Shown one piece after another: positions 33,182-40,739 of a stretch of 64,000 nucleotides of DNA (its first letter is position 1; every line of letters begins with the position of its first letter). The position numbers were made by a program, and so were the translations under genes. The notes under the pieces are model-generated. The model was not told where the DNA came from. It did not search any database and saw only the letters and a list, made by a program, of their open reading frames with translations. Origin of the DNA: JAHCHG01 sp038246645 (GTDB lineage: Bacteria > Acidobacteriota > Blastocatellia > Pyrinomonadales > Pyrinomonadaceae); assembly GCA_038246645.1 (NCBI GenBank), contig JBBRVS010000001.1, forward strand, positions 1 through 64,000, written 5' to 3'.

Positions 33182-33806
33182 TGAGAAATTCCATAATAAC
33201 TTCCAGAGCCTTGCGATGAACTTCTTCAATCGAGCCGCTTGCGTCAATAATGCGAAAACGCTTTTTTTCTTTTTCGGCAATTTCGAGATAGGCTTGACGC
33301 ACTTTCGCATAAAATTCCGAAGTTTCAAAATCCATCCGGTTTTTTATTTCGCCGGCATCATTTCTCGAATTTGTCCTCATCAGGGATTTTTCAATCGGCA
33401 GATCGAAAAAGAGCGTCAAATCCGGTTTCAAACCACTCGTCGCGAGTTTTATAATTTGTTTAATCGTGGTTTGATCAAAACCGCGTCCCGCGCCTTGATA
33501 AGCAGCGGTGGCATCGGCGAAGCGGTCGGAGATGACGATTTTTCCTTCTGCCAAGGCGGGTTTGACGAGAAAATTCACGTGTTGAGCGCGGTCGGCAGCG
33601 AAAAGCAGAAGCTCCGCCATCGGCGCGACATTTTCTTCGGTTTCAAGCAAAGTGACACGCAGACGGCGACCGAGCGGTGTGCCGCCAGGTTCGCAGGTGG
33701 TCAGAACATCAAAACCTTCAACCCGCAAATCATTGGCAATCATCCGCAATTGCGTAGTTTTGCCGCTTCCGTCTATTCCTTCAAAAGTTATAAATTTCCC
33801 TTGCAA
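33177..33806 (-). CDS. tmk: thymidylate kinase
   Basis: A 209-residue dTMP kinase: P-loop FEGIDGSGKTTQ, EPGGTPLGRRLR (DR/EPGG motif), LLLFAADRAQHV, ISDRFADATAAYQGAGRG (lid and substrate site). It phosphorylates dTMP to dTDP. It lies 6 nt after hfq. A long frame on the opposite strand is an antisense shadow. Confidence 0.96.
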   Translation of the reverse strand: MQGKFITFEGIDGSGKTTQLRMIANDLRVEGFDVLTTCEPGGTPLGRRLRVTLLETEENVAPMAELLLFAADRAQHVNFLVKPALAEGKIVISDRFADATAAYQGAGRGFDQTTIKQIIKLATSGLKPDLTLFFDLPIEKSLMRTNSRNDAGEIKNRMDFETSEFYAKVRQAYLEIAEKEKKRFRIIDASGSIEEVHRKALEVIMEFLK

Positions 33807-33812
33807 AATATT

Positions 33813-34040
33813 CTAATCCGAATCGTTATTCCTGCGCGACTGTGAAATTGTTGAAATTGCGTGTTTAAAAACCAGATAATCTTGCCCGCCTGTATCAATT
33901 AAAACTGAAAACTTATCAAAACTTTTGATTCTGCCCGAAAGTTTTTCCCCATTCATCAGATGAATTACAATTCCATACCTTTCCCGACGCGCCGTGTTTA
34001 AAAACGCATCCTGAATGTTCTGGACAGTTTGTTTTTCCAT
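33813..34040 (-). CDS. hfq: RNA chaperone Hfq
   Basis: A 75-residue Sm-fold protein: VQNIQDAFLNTARRERYGIVIHLMNGEKLSGRIKSFD (Sm1), then DYLVFKHAISTI (Sm2, with the KH of the YKHA-like motif). It forms a hexamer that binds small RNAs and mRNAs. N-terminal Gln and the RRER patch are retained. The miaA gene lies 0.8 kb upstream on the same strand, echoing the classic miaA-hfq linkage, but here a lipoprotein gene is between. Confidence 0.93.
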   Translation of the reverse strand: MEKQTVQNIQDAFLNTARRERYGIVIHLMNGEKLSGRIKSFDKFSVLIDTGGQDYLVFKHAISTISQSRRNNDSD

Positions 34041-34269
34041 TACGTTTTCTCTTTTATTAACCCTTATTTACGATAACAGACACAAGTTTATAACAATTTA
34101 ACCCTCTTATACAAGAATCATTTAGAAAAAAGCCGAAAGTTAAGCCATCGGTGCATTAATCTGCCGGAAAATTACATTTATTCGAATGCTTTTCTCCAAC
34201 ATTTTATAAAAAGTGTAACTGTTTAGGTTTTCGAAAATAATCCAATAATAAAAAAGACAACAATATATT

Positions 34270-34560
34270 TTACTGTCCGCAAGTTTTGCCTGCCGGAAGG
34301 AAATACGCTTTCTCTGGCTCGGATGGAATATAGCAGGCTTTTCCCGTCGTCCCGCTCATCAGGGCATAGTCAGTTTTTGACGTTGTCTGGTAGTTTTTAC
34401 CGTTGACCAAATAACTAAAAGAGACTTCTTCATTGCCGCCGCGAATAACGAGTGCGGATGTTTCTCCTGTGTATTTTTTCTTGCTTGAACAGCCGAGCGC
34501 AATTACGAATAAAAGCGCAAAAATTAAAAACAAACTGACTAAATTCTTATAATTTTTCAT
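34270..34560 (-). CDS. small lipoprotein of unknown function
   Basis: A 96-residue protein from ATG 34560, chosen because AAGGAG lies 6 nt upstream; a TTG at 34575 would overlap that RBS. Signal peptide ends at lipobox IALGC (Cys about 24). The mature part is about 70 residues, with a beta-like GNEEVSFSYLVNGKNYQTTSKTDYALMSG and two Cys near the C-terminus. It lies between miaA and hfq, with over 200 bp of spacer on each side, so it is likely expressed alone. No family recognised. Confidence 0.7.
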   Translation of the reverse strand: MKNYKNLVSLFLIFALLFVIALGCSSKKKYTGETSALVIRGGNEEVSFSYLVNGKNYQTTSKTDYALMSGTTGKACYIPSEPEKAYFLPAGKTCGQ

Positions 34561-34575
34561 TTCAATCTCCTTCAA

Positions 34576-34846
34576 AACTCTTATTCACGAACTGATTTTG
34601 TTCCCTTAATGTCTAATGCGACAAATCTCGAAAAAGCGGCTCAAAATATTCAATTTTGATTCCACATCCGGCGAGATAAAATGTAATACGTTGTTAGCTA
34701 TTGGCTGGTAACTGATTTTCACGCGAAAATTAACGAATAGATAAAAACGAATAACGAACAGCTTTTTCCGTTTTTCTTATTTCCGATAATGTCTAATCAT
34801 TTGTCGGGGAATTTTTTATCTGCAAAATGCGGTGCCTCGGATTAAA
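34576..34846. other. intergenic region between miaA and the lipoprotein gene
   Basis: No gene, hairpin or repeat that I can support. It is A/T-rich and probably contains the lipoprotein promoter. The adjacent spacer 34041-34269 before hfq is similar in character. Confidence 0.3.
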
Positions 34847-35773
34847 TTATTTAAAAAGTTTTTCCCGGATGATTTTTTCGCTGCCGAACCCGTCGAGCCA
34901 AACCGCATTTTCTTCGCAGCGAAACCAGGATAGCTGGCGTTTGGCATAATTGCGGATGTCTTGTTTTGTTTGTTCAACTGCGCTTTCCAGAGTGCGTTCG
35001 CCGCGCAAAAATTCGCAAACGCGACGATAGCCGTGTGCGCCGAGCGCGTTTGTTTCGTCGCTCAAACCTTTGTCGCGCAAGGCTTTTACTTCTTCGATCA
35101 AACCGTTTTCAAAATGAATTTCGGTGCGCCGGTTGATTTTTTCATAAAGCAAATCTCGCGGCGGATTTAGTATGAAAATTTTGATTCGCGGCGCAAATTC
35201 GGGCGGCGCGGCGCGGTTCGGTTGGAGTTCGGAAAATCTTTCACCCGTCTGAAAAAAAACTTCCAAAGCCCGCATTGACCGCACATAATCGCGCGGAAAA
35301 AGTTTTTCGGCAGCTTTCGCATCAACCTTTTGCAGAATTTTATGCAGATGCTCTGCACCTTTTTTGATCCTGATTTGATTAAGGCGTTCGCGCAAATTTT
35401 CATCGGTTTTCGGACTTTCAAAAAGCGGTTGACGCAAAGTTCTCAGATAAAAACCCGTGCCGCCGACCAGAATCGGAATATTCCTGCGAGCCTCTATTTC
35501 AGAGATTTTTTCGCCCGCATCCTGCGCCCAATCGGCGGCGGTATATTTGATTTCCGGTGAAACATAATCAATCAAATGATGCACAACGCCGCGCTTTTCT
35601 TCCGTTGAGGGTTTTGCCGTGGCGATTTGGATTTCCTTGTAAATCTGCACCGAATCGCAGTTTATGATTTCGGCATTGCCTAGCCGCAGGGCTAGTTCGA
35701 CACCGATTTCGGTTTTCCCGGAAGCCGTCGGACCGGCGATCGAGTAAATGATTTTCTCTTTTTCTTTCTTCAA
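34847..35773 (-). CDS. miaA: tRNA dimethylallyltransferase
   Basis: A 308-residue MiaA with P-loop AGPTASGKTEIG, IINCDSVQIYKEIQIATAKP, HHLIDYVSPEIKYTAADWAQDA, LVGGTGFYLRTL and the C-terminal DIRNYAKRQLSWFR. It adds the dimethylallyl group to A37 of tRNAs that read U-starting codons. Its substrate DMAPP comes from the MEP pathway encoded at 24949-29505. Confidence 0.96.
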   Translation of the reverse strand: MKKEKEKIIYSIAGPTASGKTEIGVELALRLGNAEIINCDSVQIYKEIQIATAKPSTEEKRGVVHHLIDYVSPEIKYTAADWAQDAGEKISEIEARRNIPILVGGTGFYLRTLRQPLFESPKTDENLRERLNQIRIKKGAEHLHKILQKVDAKAAEKLFPRDYVRSMRALEVFFQTGERFSELQPNRAAPPEFAPRIKIFILNPPRDLLYEKINRRTEIHFENGLIEEVKALRDKGLSDETNALGAHGYRRVCEFLRGERTLESAVEQTKQDIRNYAKRQLSWFRCEENAVWLDGFGSEKIIREKLFK

Positions 35774-35948
35774 CTGCGTTGTTTTAATTGCTTTTACAAA
35801 TACAATTTTCCCGTTTCAAAAAAATAAACAATAACTACCCAAAAGGATAGTGAAAAGTTTGAACCGGTAAGTTGACATAAAAAACGTCAAAAATAATTCA
35901 TCAATAAAAACTTTTTAAGTTTGAGGAGAATTTTTTAAAGAGTTTTCT

Positions 35949-36035
35949 TCAGGAAAAAAGGCGCGCCAGAGCAATTATCAAAATCACGCCGAGCAAAATG
36001 AGCGAACCCTTCATTTGATTTTTGGAAAATTGCAT
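35949..36035 (-). CDS. 28-residue putative small membrane protein
   Basis: A short frame from ATG 36035 to TGA 35949 encodes a polar, basic start (MQFSKNQMKG) followed by a single hydrophobic helix of about 17 residues and an ARLFS end. The shape is that of single-pass small membrane proteins. No strong RBS is visible. It lies in the spacer between miaA and the 36226 gene, on the same strand. Confidence 0.4.
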   Translation of the reverse strand: MQFSKNQMKGSLILLGVILIIALARLFS

Positions 36036-36078
36036 TGATGAAATATTACTAAGCAATTCGAGCAAAAGTATTCTAATT

Positions 36079-36228
36079 GGTGAATGGTGAAATGTGAATG
36101 TTGAATGGTTTTATTATGAAAATTCTGAAAAGTCGCTTTATACATCGGAATTAAAACGGTTTAAGATTTTTCTTACATTTTCCATTTTCCATTTTTTATA
36201 TCCATTTTTCATTTTGCCTTCGTGCTTA
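36079..36228. repeat. stuttered inverted repeat including dispersed-repeat copy 4
   Basis: The left part (36079-36108) stutters TGAATGGTGAAATGTGAATG. The right part (36176-36216) stutters CATTTTCCATTTTCCATTTT. Bases 36170-36228 also match the heptamer-bearing end of the dispersed repeat at 24576-24725, down to the terminal GTGCTTA. Confidence 0.55.
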
Positions 36229-36825
36229 TTTTACTTTTTTCGCATTAGATTCCAGGACGCGGCTCAAAAGAATTATTTTCTCTAGTTCTTTTTGCGCCGC
36301 TTGCGAATCTTCGGGTTTGACGAGTTTCGTATTTTGAAAAATCGGACTGCTGACAAACCGGTAAATCGAATTATCGAGCGCGATAATTATTTTTTGAAAA
36401 TCTCCGGCGGTTAAATTTTCCGGCATTATAACAGAGGATTTATCGGAGTTTTCTTCAGGAAAAAGCGCGGTTTTTAATTTAAAGGCGCGATCATTTATTT
36501 CTTCGGCGGCTTCGGCAATGAGTTTGTAATTCAACTTATTGCCGATACTGTTTTTTTGCAGTTTTTCCGTGTTGATAATCTGCAGTTTCTCGAAATCTTT
36601 TTTGATTTTCGGAAAAGACGCTTCCGGTTTTTTCTCTTCGGGTTTGCTTAATTCTTCTCTCATTTGGGTTAATTCGTTTGCCCGATCCCGCATTTCATAA
36701 AATTTTTCACCGATTTTTACGCCGCTCGAAGTAGTCGGCGTGCGGCTTTGCCCGCTCGTCGTGAAAATATTTCCGAGTGATAAAACAAACGTACAAGCCA
36801 AAAAGGAAAACAAACCGAATCTCAT
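36226..36825 (-). CDS. exported protein of unknown function
   Basis: A 199-residue protein with an N-terminal hydrophobic leader (MRFGLFSFLACTFVLSLGNIF) ending near GQS. The leader's Cys is not in a good lipobox. The rest is charged and mostly helical: KFYEMRDRANELTQMREELSK, a Pro/Lys/Glu stretch, then LNYKLIAEAAEEINDRAFKLKTALF. No catalytic motif is seen. It is a single gene between intergenic repeats and marC. Confidence 0.6.
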   Translation of the reverse strand: MRFGLFSFLACTFVLSLGNIFTTSGQSRTPTTSSGVKIGEKFYEMRDRANELTQMREELSKPEEKKPEASFPKIKKDFEKLQIINTEKLQKNSIGNKLNYKLIAEAAEEINDRAFKLKTALFPEENSDKSSVIMPENLTAGDFQKIIIALDNSIYRFVSSPIFQNTKLVKPEDSQAAQKELEKIILLSRVLESNAKKVK

Positions 36826-36950
36826 ATCAAACCTCTACTTTAAAAAAAATAAGTTGTTTTACGAAGTTTTTCCGAATTCAAGAACTTTATAGCCCGATAT
36901 TATATGCCTTTATGTCAAAAATTAAAAGAAATTATTTGGAGGTTTTCGAA

Positions 36951-37559
36951 TTACTGCGGAATTTTTTCTATATTCTGCCCGATAAATTCGGCAATGCCGT
37001 TCAAAAGCATCTGTACCGCAACCGTTATAAGCAGCATTCCCATCAAGCGTTCGATGGCGATCAAGCCTTTTTCGCCGAGAAAGCGCGCAAAATAGCTCGA
37101 AAAATAAATAATGATTGCCGAAGCCAGCCACGCGATCAGAACCGCCAGAAACCAATCGAACCAACGGCTCGGATCGCCGCTCATCATTAATAGCGCGGTC
37201 GCCATTGCCGACGGTCCGGCAACGTAGGGAATCGCCAGCGGCACGATAAACGGTTCGCCCTCGACCTCTTCCTGTAAAGACGCGTGGCGCGTCGGGAAAA
37301 TCATTTTTATCGCAATAATCATCAAAATAATTCCGCCGGCGGTCGTCAGAGCCGTCTGCGTTAAATTAAGCAATTTCAGGAGATATTGCCCCAAAAAGAG
37401 AAAAACGACCAAAACGACCAACGCAATTAATAATTCGCGCACGACGACAATTCGCTGCCGTTTCGCTTCCACTTTTTTGAGCGTCGTCATAAAAAGCGGA
37501 ATATTGCCCAACGGATCCATCACGAGAAAAAGCAATAATGCGGCGGAAAGTGTCGTCAT
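36951..37559 (-). CDS. MarC-family integral membrane protein
   Basis: A 202-residue protein with six hydrophobic segments. It matches MarC/YchE/YhgN: LFLVMDPLGNIPLFMTTLKK, TAGGIILMIIAIKMIFP, PFIVPLAIPYVAGPSAMATAL, IERLMGMLLITVAVQMLLNGI. The family was first tied to antibiotic resistance, but its substrate is unknown. It lies 9 nt after the end of the restriction endonuclease gene on the same strand, so some read-through is possible. Confidence 0.92.
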   Translation of the reverse strand: MTTLSAALLLFLVMDPLGNIPLFMTTLKKVEAKRQRIVVVRELLIALVVLVVFLFLGQYLLKLLNLTQTALTTAGGIILMIIAIKMIFPTRHASLQEEVEGEPFIVPLAIPYVAGPSAMATALLMMSGDPSRWFDWFLAVLIAWLASAIIIYFSSYFARFLGEKGLIAIERLMGMLLITVAVQMLLNGIAEFIGQNIEKIPQ

Positions 37560-37568
37560 ATTAGTTTT

Positions 37569-38798
37569 TTAATAATATTCATAACGCCATTGAATAGCCT
37601 CATTTGAAATAAATGGTGGAAATTTTACACGGCTCGGCAATTTTGAATAACTGATACTTTTCTTTATTGCTTCCGAATACTGAATATCTCCATCTGGTTT
37701 GAAACGTATATGTTTACCATCAAATAAGATATGCAAATCCGCTCTCAAGCAAAGACCGTTTTCGATAGTATCGCTTCCTTTATGTTTGACGGGAATAATA
37801 TGGCACGCTTGTAAAACCAAACTCAACTTTTCACCTGTCAAGAAACATTTATTGTTAAATTCTTTTAAAACCTGCTTTCGGAATTTGGCTTGCTCTGGTC
37901 TGGCGTATGTTTCCAATAAAATTTTGCGTCGTTCAGAGTCAATTATTATCTGATTTTTCCTAACTTCTTCGACAACTTTTTCAAAAGTTAAAGACTTTTT
38001 AATTGTAGTAATTTCATCAATTTCATTTAAATAATCGCTTTGCAGAAGAAACTTATCGGTTGAATTATTTTCGCCTTTTATCATTTGGCAAAAGCCATAA
38101 TAAGAAAGAAAAAGTAAAAATTCTCTAACCATTCTTTTGTCATTTGAACGAGGCGCACAATCTGGAAACAAACTAATATTTAATTTGTTTTTCCGAAATG
38201 CTTCAATAGCTTCCAGATAATCTTGCATCTTTGCCTTATCGCCAGCCAGAGGAATGATTATTTTTTGTAATTCAAACGGTGTTAAATATGCTTGAGTTTC
38301 ACCGAAAGTTTTATGTAATGATGTAATGATTTCTAAAATTAGCTCTAAAGGTTTGATTTCTAATTTTGCTTTTCGCCATTCGGTAAGGTCGCTTTCAATA
38401 TTGGTATTTGGCAAAGTGAGAGTTTTGATTACAGTAATCGCAAATTCGGTTTGCGTAATCTGTCCTTCTGCAACTTTTTTACCGAACTGCGTTAATTCAA
38501 TAGTGCGGCTTTCCGGGTTTAGCAAGCCAACGGCTTTCCAATATCTATCTGAATTCCTAAACAAATTACGTTCGCCTGTTCTTGCCAATGTAACTCTTTC
38601 GCCCGTCATTTTGTTAGTTTCCCGTTGAATGCGTTCAAGGTCTGAGTGAATTGAGTTTGTGCTTTTCATTTCGCCTTGATGACGATACATTGCCCGCAAA
38701 ACGCCAAGCAGACGTAACGGATTATTCAAACCTTCACTTGGTGTTACTTCTGCCCAACGCCATTTATAATTAGGAAATGGTTTCTTTGGAATTTTCAT
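37569..38798 (-). CDS. HNH restriction endonuclease
   Basis: A 409-residue protein. The C-terminal nuclease domain (about 320-375) reads CFLTGEKLSLVLQACHIIPVKHKG then ENGLCLRADLHILFD, an HNH motif with the two histidines and Asn. The N-terminal 300 residues are helical and charged and would supply DNA recognition. Adjacency to two C5-cytosine methyltransferases implies a type II (perhaps IIS) restriction enzyme; Eco31I is a precedent for HNH with two m5C enzymes. The start overlaps the methyltransferase stop by 29 bp. Base composition is visibly more A/T-rich than the neighbours. Confidence 0.8.
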   Translation of the reverse strand: MKIPKKPFPNYKWRWAEVTPSEGLNNPLRLLGVLRAMYRHQGEMKSTNSIHSDLERIQRETNKMTGERVTLARTGERNLFRNSDRYWKAVGLLNPESRTIELTQFGKKVAEGQITQTEFAITVIKTLTLPNTNIESDLTEWRKAKLEIKPLELILEIITSLHKTFGETQAYLTPFELQKIIIPLAGDKAKMQDYLEAIEAFRKNKLNISLFPDCAPRSNDKRMVREFLLFLSYYGFCQMIKGENNSTDKFLLQSDYLNEIDEITTIKKSLTFEKVVEEVRKNQIIIDSERRKILLETYARPEQAKFRKQVLKEFNNKCFLTGEKLSLVLQACHIIPVKHKGSDTIENGLCLRADLHILFDGKHIRFKPDGDIQYSEAIKKSISYSKLPSRVKFPPFISNEAIQWRYEYY

Positions 38799-39729
38799 TA
38801 TTTTCAGGAAATAATTCAGCGATAGCTTTGGCTAATTTCGGAGGCACGGCATTTGAAACCTGTCTGTAAACAGATGTTTTTGCACCAACAAATTTAAAAT
38901 CAATTGGAAAAGACTGAATGATTGCCGCTTCTCTGGCTGAAATACGGCGAAGATTACTAGGATGATGATGAACAACAACACCGCCTTTGTCATCTCCACG
39001 AGATGTGATTGTTGGAAAAGGCAAATCAGGATTTATTCGCCGATGCCCAATGTAACCGTTAAATCGCAATTTATATTTTGAGGCTTCGTGATTATCCAAG
39101 TTATGTTTTTCTTTAGGTTCTGGAATATTTTCTAATGCTTCGCCAACACTTACCCATTTCTTTCTACTTTCGAAAAGCGGCATGCCATTTAATTTTTGAT
39201 GAGTTGGAACAGGAGGGAAATCTATTTTAAGTTTAATATCCTTTCGTTTGCCAAAGATAAAAACTCTTTCTCTTGTTTGAGGAACACCATAATCGGCGGC
39301 ATTAAGCACTGTATAATTTACCTCATAACCAATTTCAGAAAAGTCTTTTATAATCATCTCAAAAACTTTACCTTTCCCTAAGCTCATAATTCCTTTGACA
39401 TTTTCAGCTAGAAAAAATAAGGGCTTTTTATCTTTAACAACTCGGACAAATTCTAAATACAAGAAATTCCTCTCATCTTTTTCATTTCGTTTTGTATTTG
39501 CAAGTGAAAATCCTTGACACGGAAATCCGCCGATAACAATGTCAGATTCAGGAATTTTGTCCGAAGCGATTTCTCTAATATCGTTACAGACTATATGAGT
39601 TCCCAAATTCAATTTGTAAGTTTCGACGGCTTCTTGCCAAATATCATTCGCCCAAATAATTCTATGACCAGCTTGCGAGAAACCCAAGTCAAAACCGCCT
39701 ACCCCTGAAAATAGAGAAACAACATTCAT
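38770..39729 (-). CDS. DNA cytosine-C5 methyltransferase 1
   Basis: A 319-residue Dcm-family enzyme: motif I VVSLFSGVGGFDLGF, motif IV GGFPCQGFSLAN with the catalytic Cys, motif VI FFLAENVKGI, motif VIII QTRERVFIF, and motif X QVSNAVPPKLAKAIA. The variable region between VIII and IX is short. It is about 35-40% like its neighbour by eye and the two are a tandem pair, probably each methylating one strand of an asymmetric site. A/T-rich, consistent with acquisition. Confidence 0.93.
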   Translation of the reverse strand: MNVVSLFSGVGGFDLGFSQAGHRIIWANDIWQEAVETYKLNLGTHIVCNDIREIASDKIPESDIVIGGFPCQGFSLANTKRNEKDERNFLYLEFVRVVKDKKPLFFLAENVKGIMSLGKGKVFEMIIKDFSEIGYEVNYTVLNAADYGVPQTRERVFIFGKRKDIKLKIDFPPVPTHQKLNGMPLFESRKKWVSVGEALENIPEPKEKHNLDNHEASKYKLRFNGYIGHRRINPDLPFPTITSRGDDKGGVVVHHHPSNLRRISAREAAIIQSFPIDFKFVGAKTSVYRQVSNAVPPKLAKAIAELFPENNENSKETIS

Positions 39730-39733
39730 TTGA

Positions 39734-40684
39734 TTAGATATTTTGAGTTTTTGATTTAGCTTTTATAGGTTCAACTTTTTTAAGTTCTTCACCTATTTTC
39801 TTTGCAAACAAAACAGCAACTGCATTTCCAATTTGTCTATACATACTACCCATTGAGCCGAAAAATTCAAAATCAAGCGGGAATGTTTGAATTATTGCAC
39901 TTTCTCTGACAGATACTCGACGATGATTATTAGGATGGTGAACGGCAACATTACCGCCCGTATCTTTTGCCAAAACGGTTGGAGAAGGTTTGTTTGGGTC
40001 AGTTTTACGATGTCCGGTAAAATTTCGATTTGTAACTTTGTATTTTGAATAAATATGATTTTTTAAGTCATTTGTTTCGTCAGGTTCTGGAATTTCTTTC
40101 AAAGCCTCGCCGATTGTTACCCATTTTTTGTGAAGTAAATCAGGTTCTTGAGCGTGTGTCGGAATTGGAAAAGGAAATGTTCCGGTAAAAACATCTACAC
40201 GAATTCCGATGATAATTATTCTGAATCTATTTTGCGGAACTCCGAAATTAGCGGCATTAAAAACTTTGTAATCAACTTGGTATCCTAAATCAGAAAAATC
40301 TTTGGCAATGCTTTTAATTACATTTCCATTATCAAAACTTAATAAACCGCGCACATTTTCTGCAATAAAAAACTTAGGATTTTTCTCTGTGACAACCCGA
40401 ACGAATTCTAAATACAATTTATTTCGTTCATCACCCTTTTTTTTTCTCATATTTGCCTGTGAAAAACCTTGACATGGGAAACCGCCGATGACGACTTCAC
40501 AATCAGGAATTTGAGAAGCAGGTATATCTATAATATTGCCTAAAACAAAGTGATTGCCAATATTATACTTATAGGTTTCTGCACAATCTTTATCAATATC
40601 ATTTGCCCAAACGATTTCGTGACCAGCTTGAATAAATCCTAAATCAAAACCGCCTGCGCCAGAAAAAAGCGAAACTATCTTCAT
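39734..40684 (-). CDS. DNA cytosine-C5 methyltransferase 2
   Basis: A 316-residue Dcm-family enzyme with motif I IVSLFSGAGGFDLGF, motif IV GGFPCQGFSQAN (catalytic Cys), motif VI FFIAENVRGL, motif VIII QNRFRIIII and motif X QIGNAVAVLFAKKIG. It is the first gene of the restriction-modification operon (transcribed leftward), 4 nt before the next methyltransferase. Expression of both methyltransferases before the nuclease is the safe order for establishment. Confidence 0.93.
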   Translation of the reverse strand: MKIVSLFSGAGGFDLGFIQAGHEIVWANDIDKDCAETYKYNIGNHFVLGNIIDIPASQIPDCEVVIGGFPCQGFSQANMRKKKGDERNKLYLEFVRVVTEKNPKFFIAENVRGLLSFDNGNVIKSIAKDFSDLGYQVDYKVFNAANFGVPQNRFRIIIIGIRVDVFTGTFPFPIPTHAQEPDLLHKKWVTIGEALKEIPEPDETNDLKNHIYSKYKVTNRNFTGHRKTDPNKPSPTVLAKDTGGNVAVHHPNNHRRVSVRESAIIQTFPLDFEFFGSMGSMYRQIGNAVAVLFAKKIGEELKKVEPIKAKSKTQNI

Positions 40685-40739
40685 AATTTATCACAATAAT
40701 TAAGATTAAAAAGAGAAAATCAAATTGTTAGGAATAATA

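Noticed and set aside
33156..33845. 229-residue plus-strand frame over tmk
   Set aside because: Antisense shadow of thymidylate kinase, whose motifs on the minus strand are complete.
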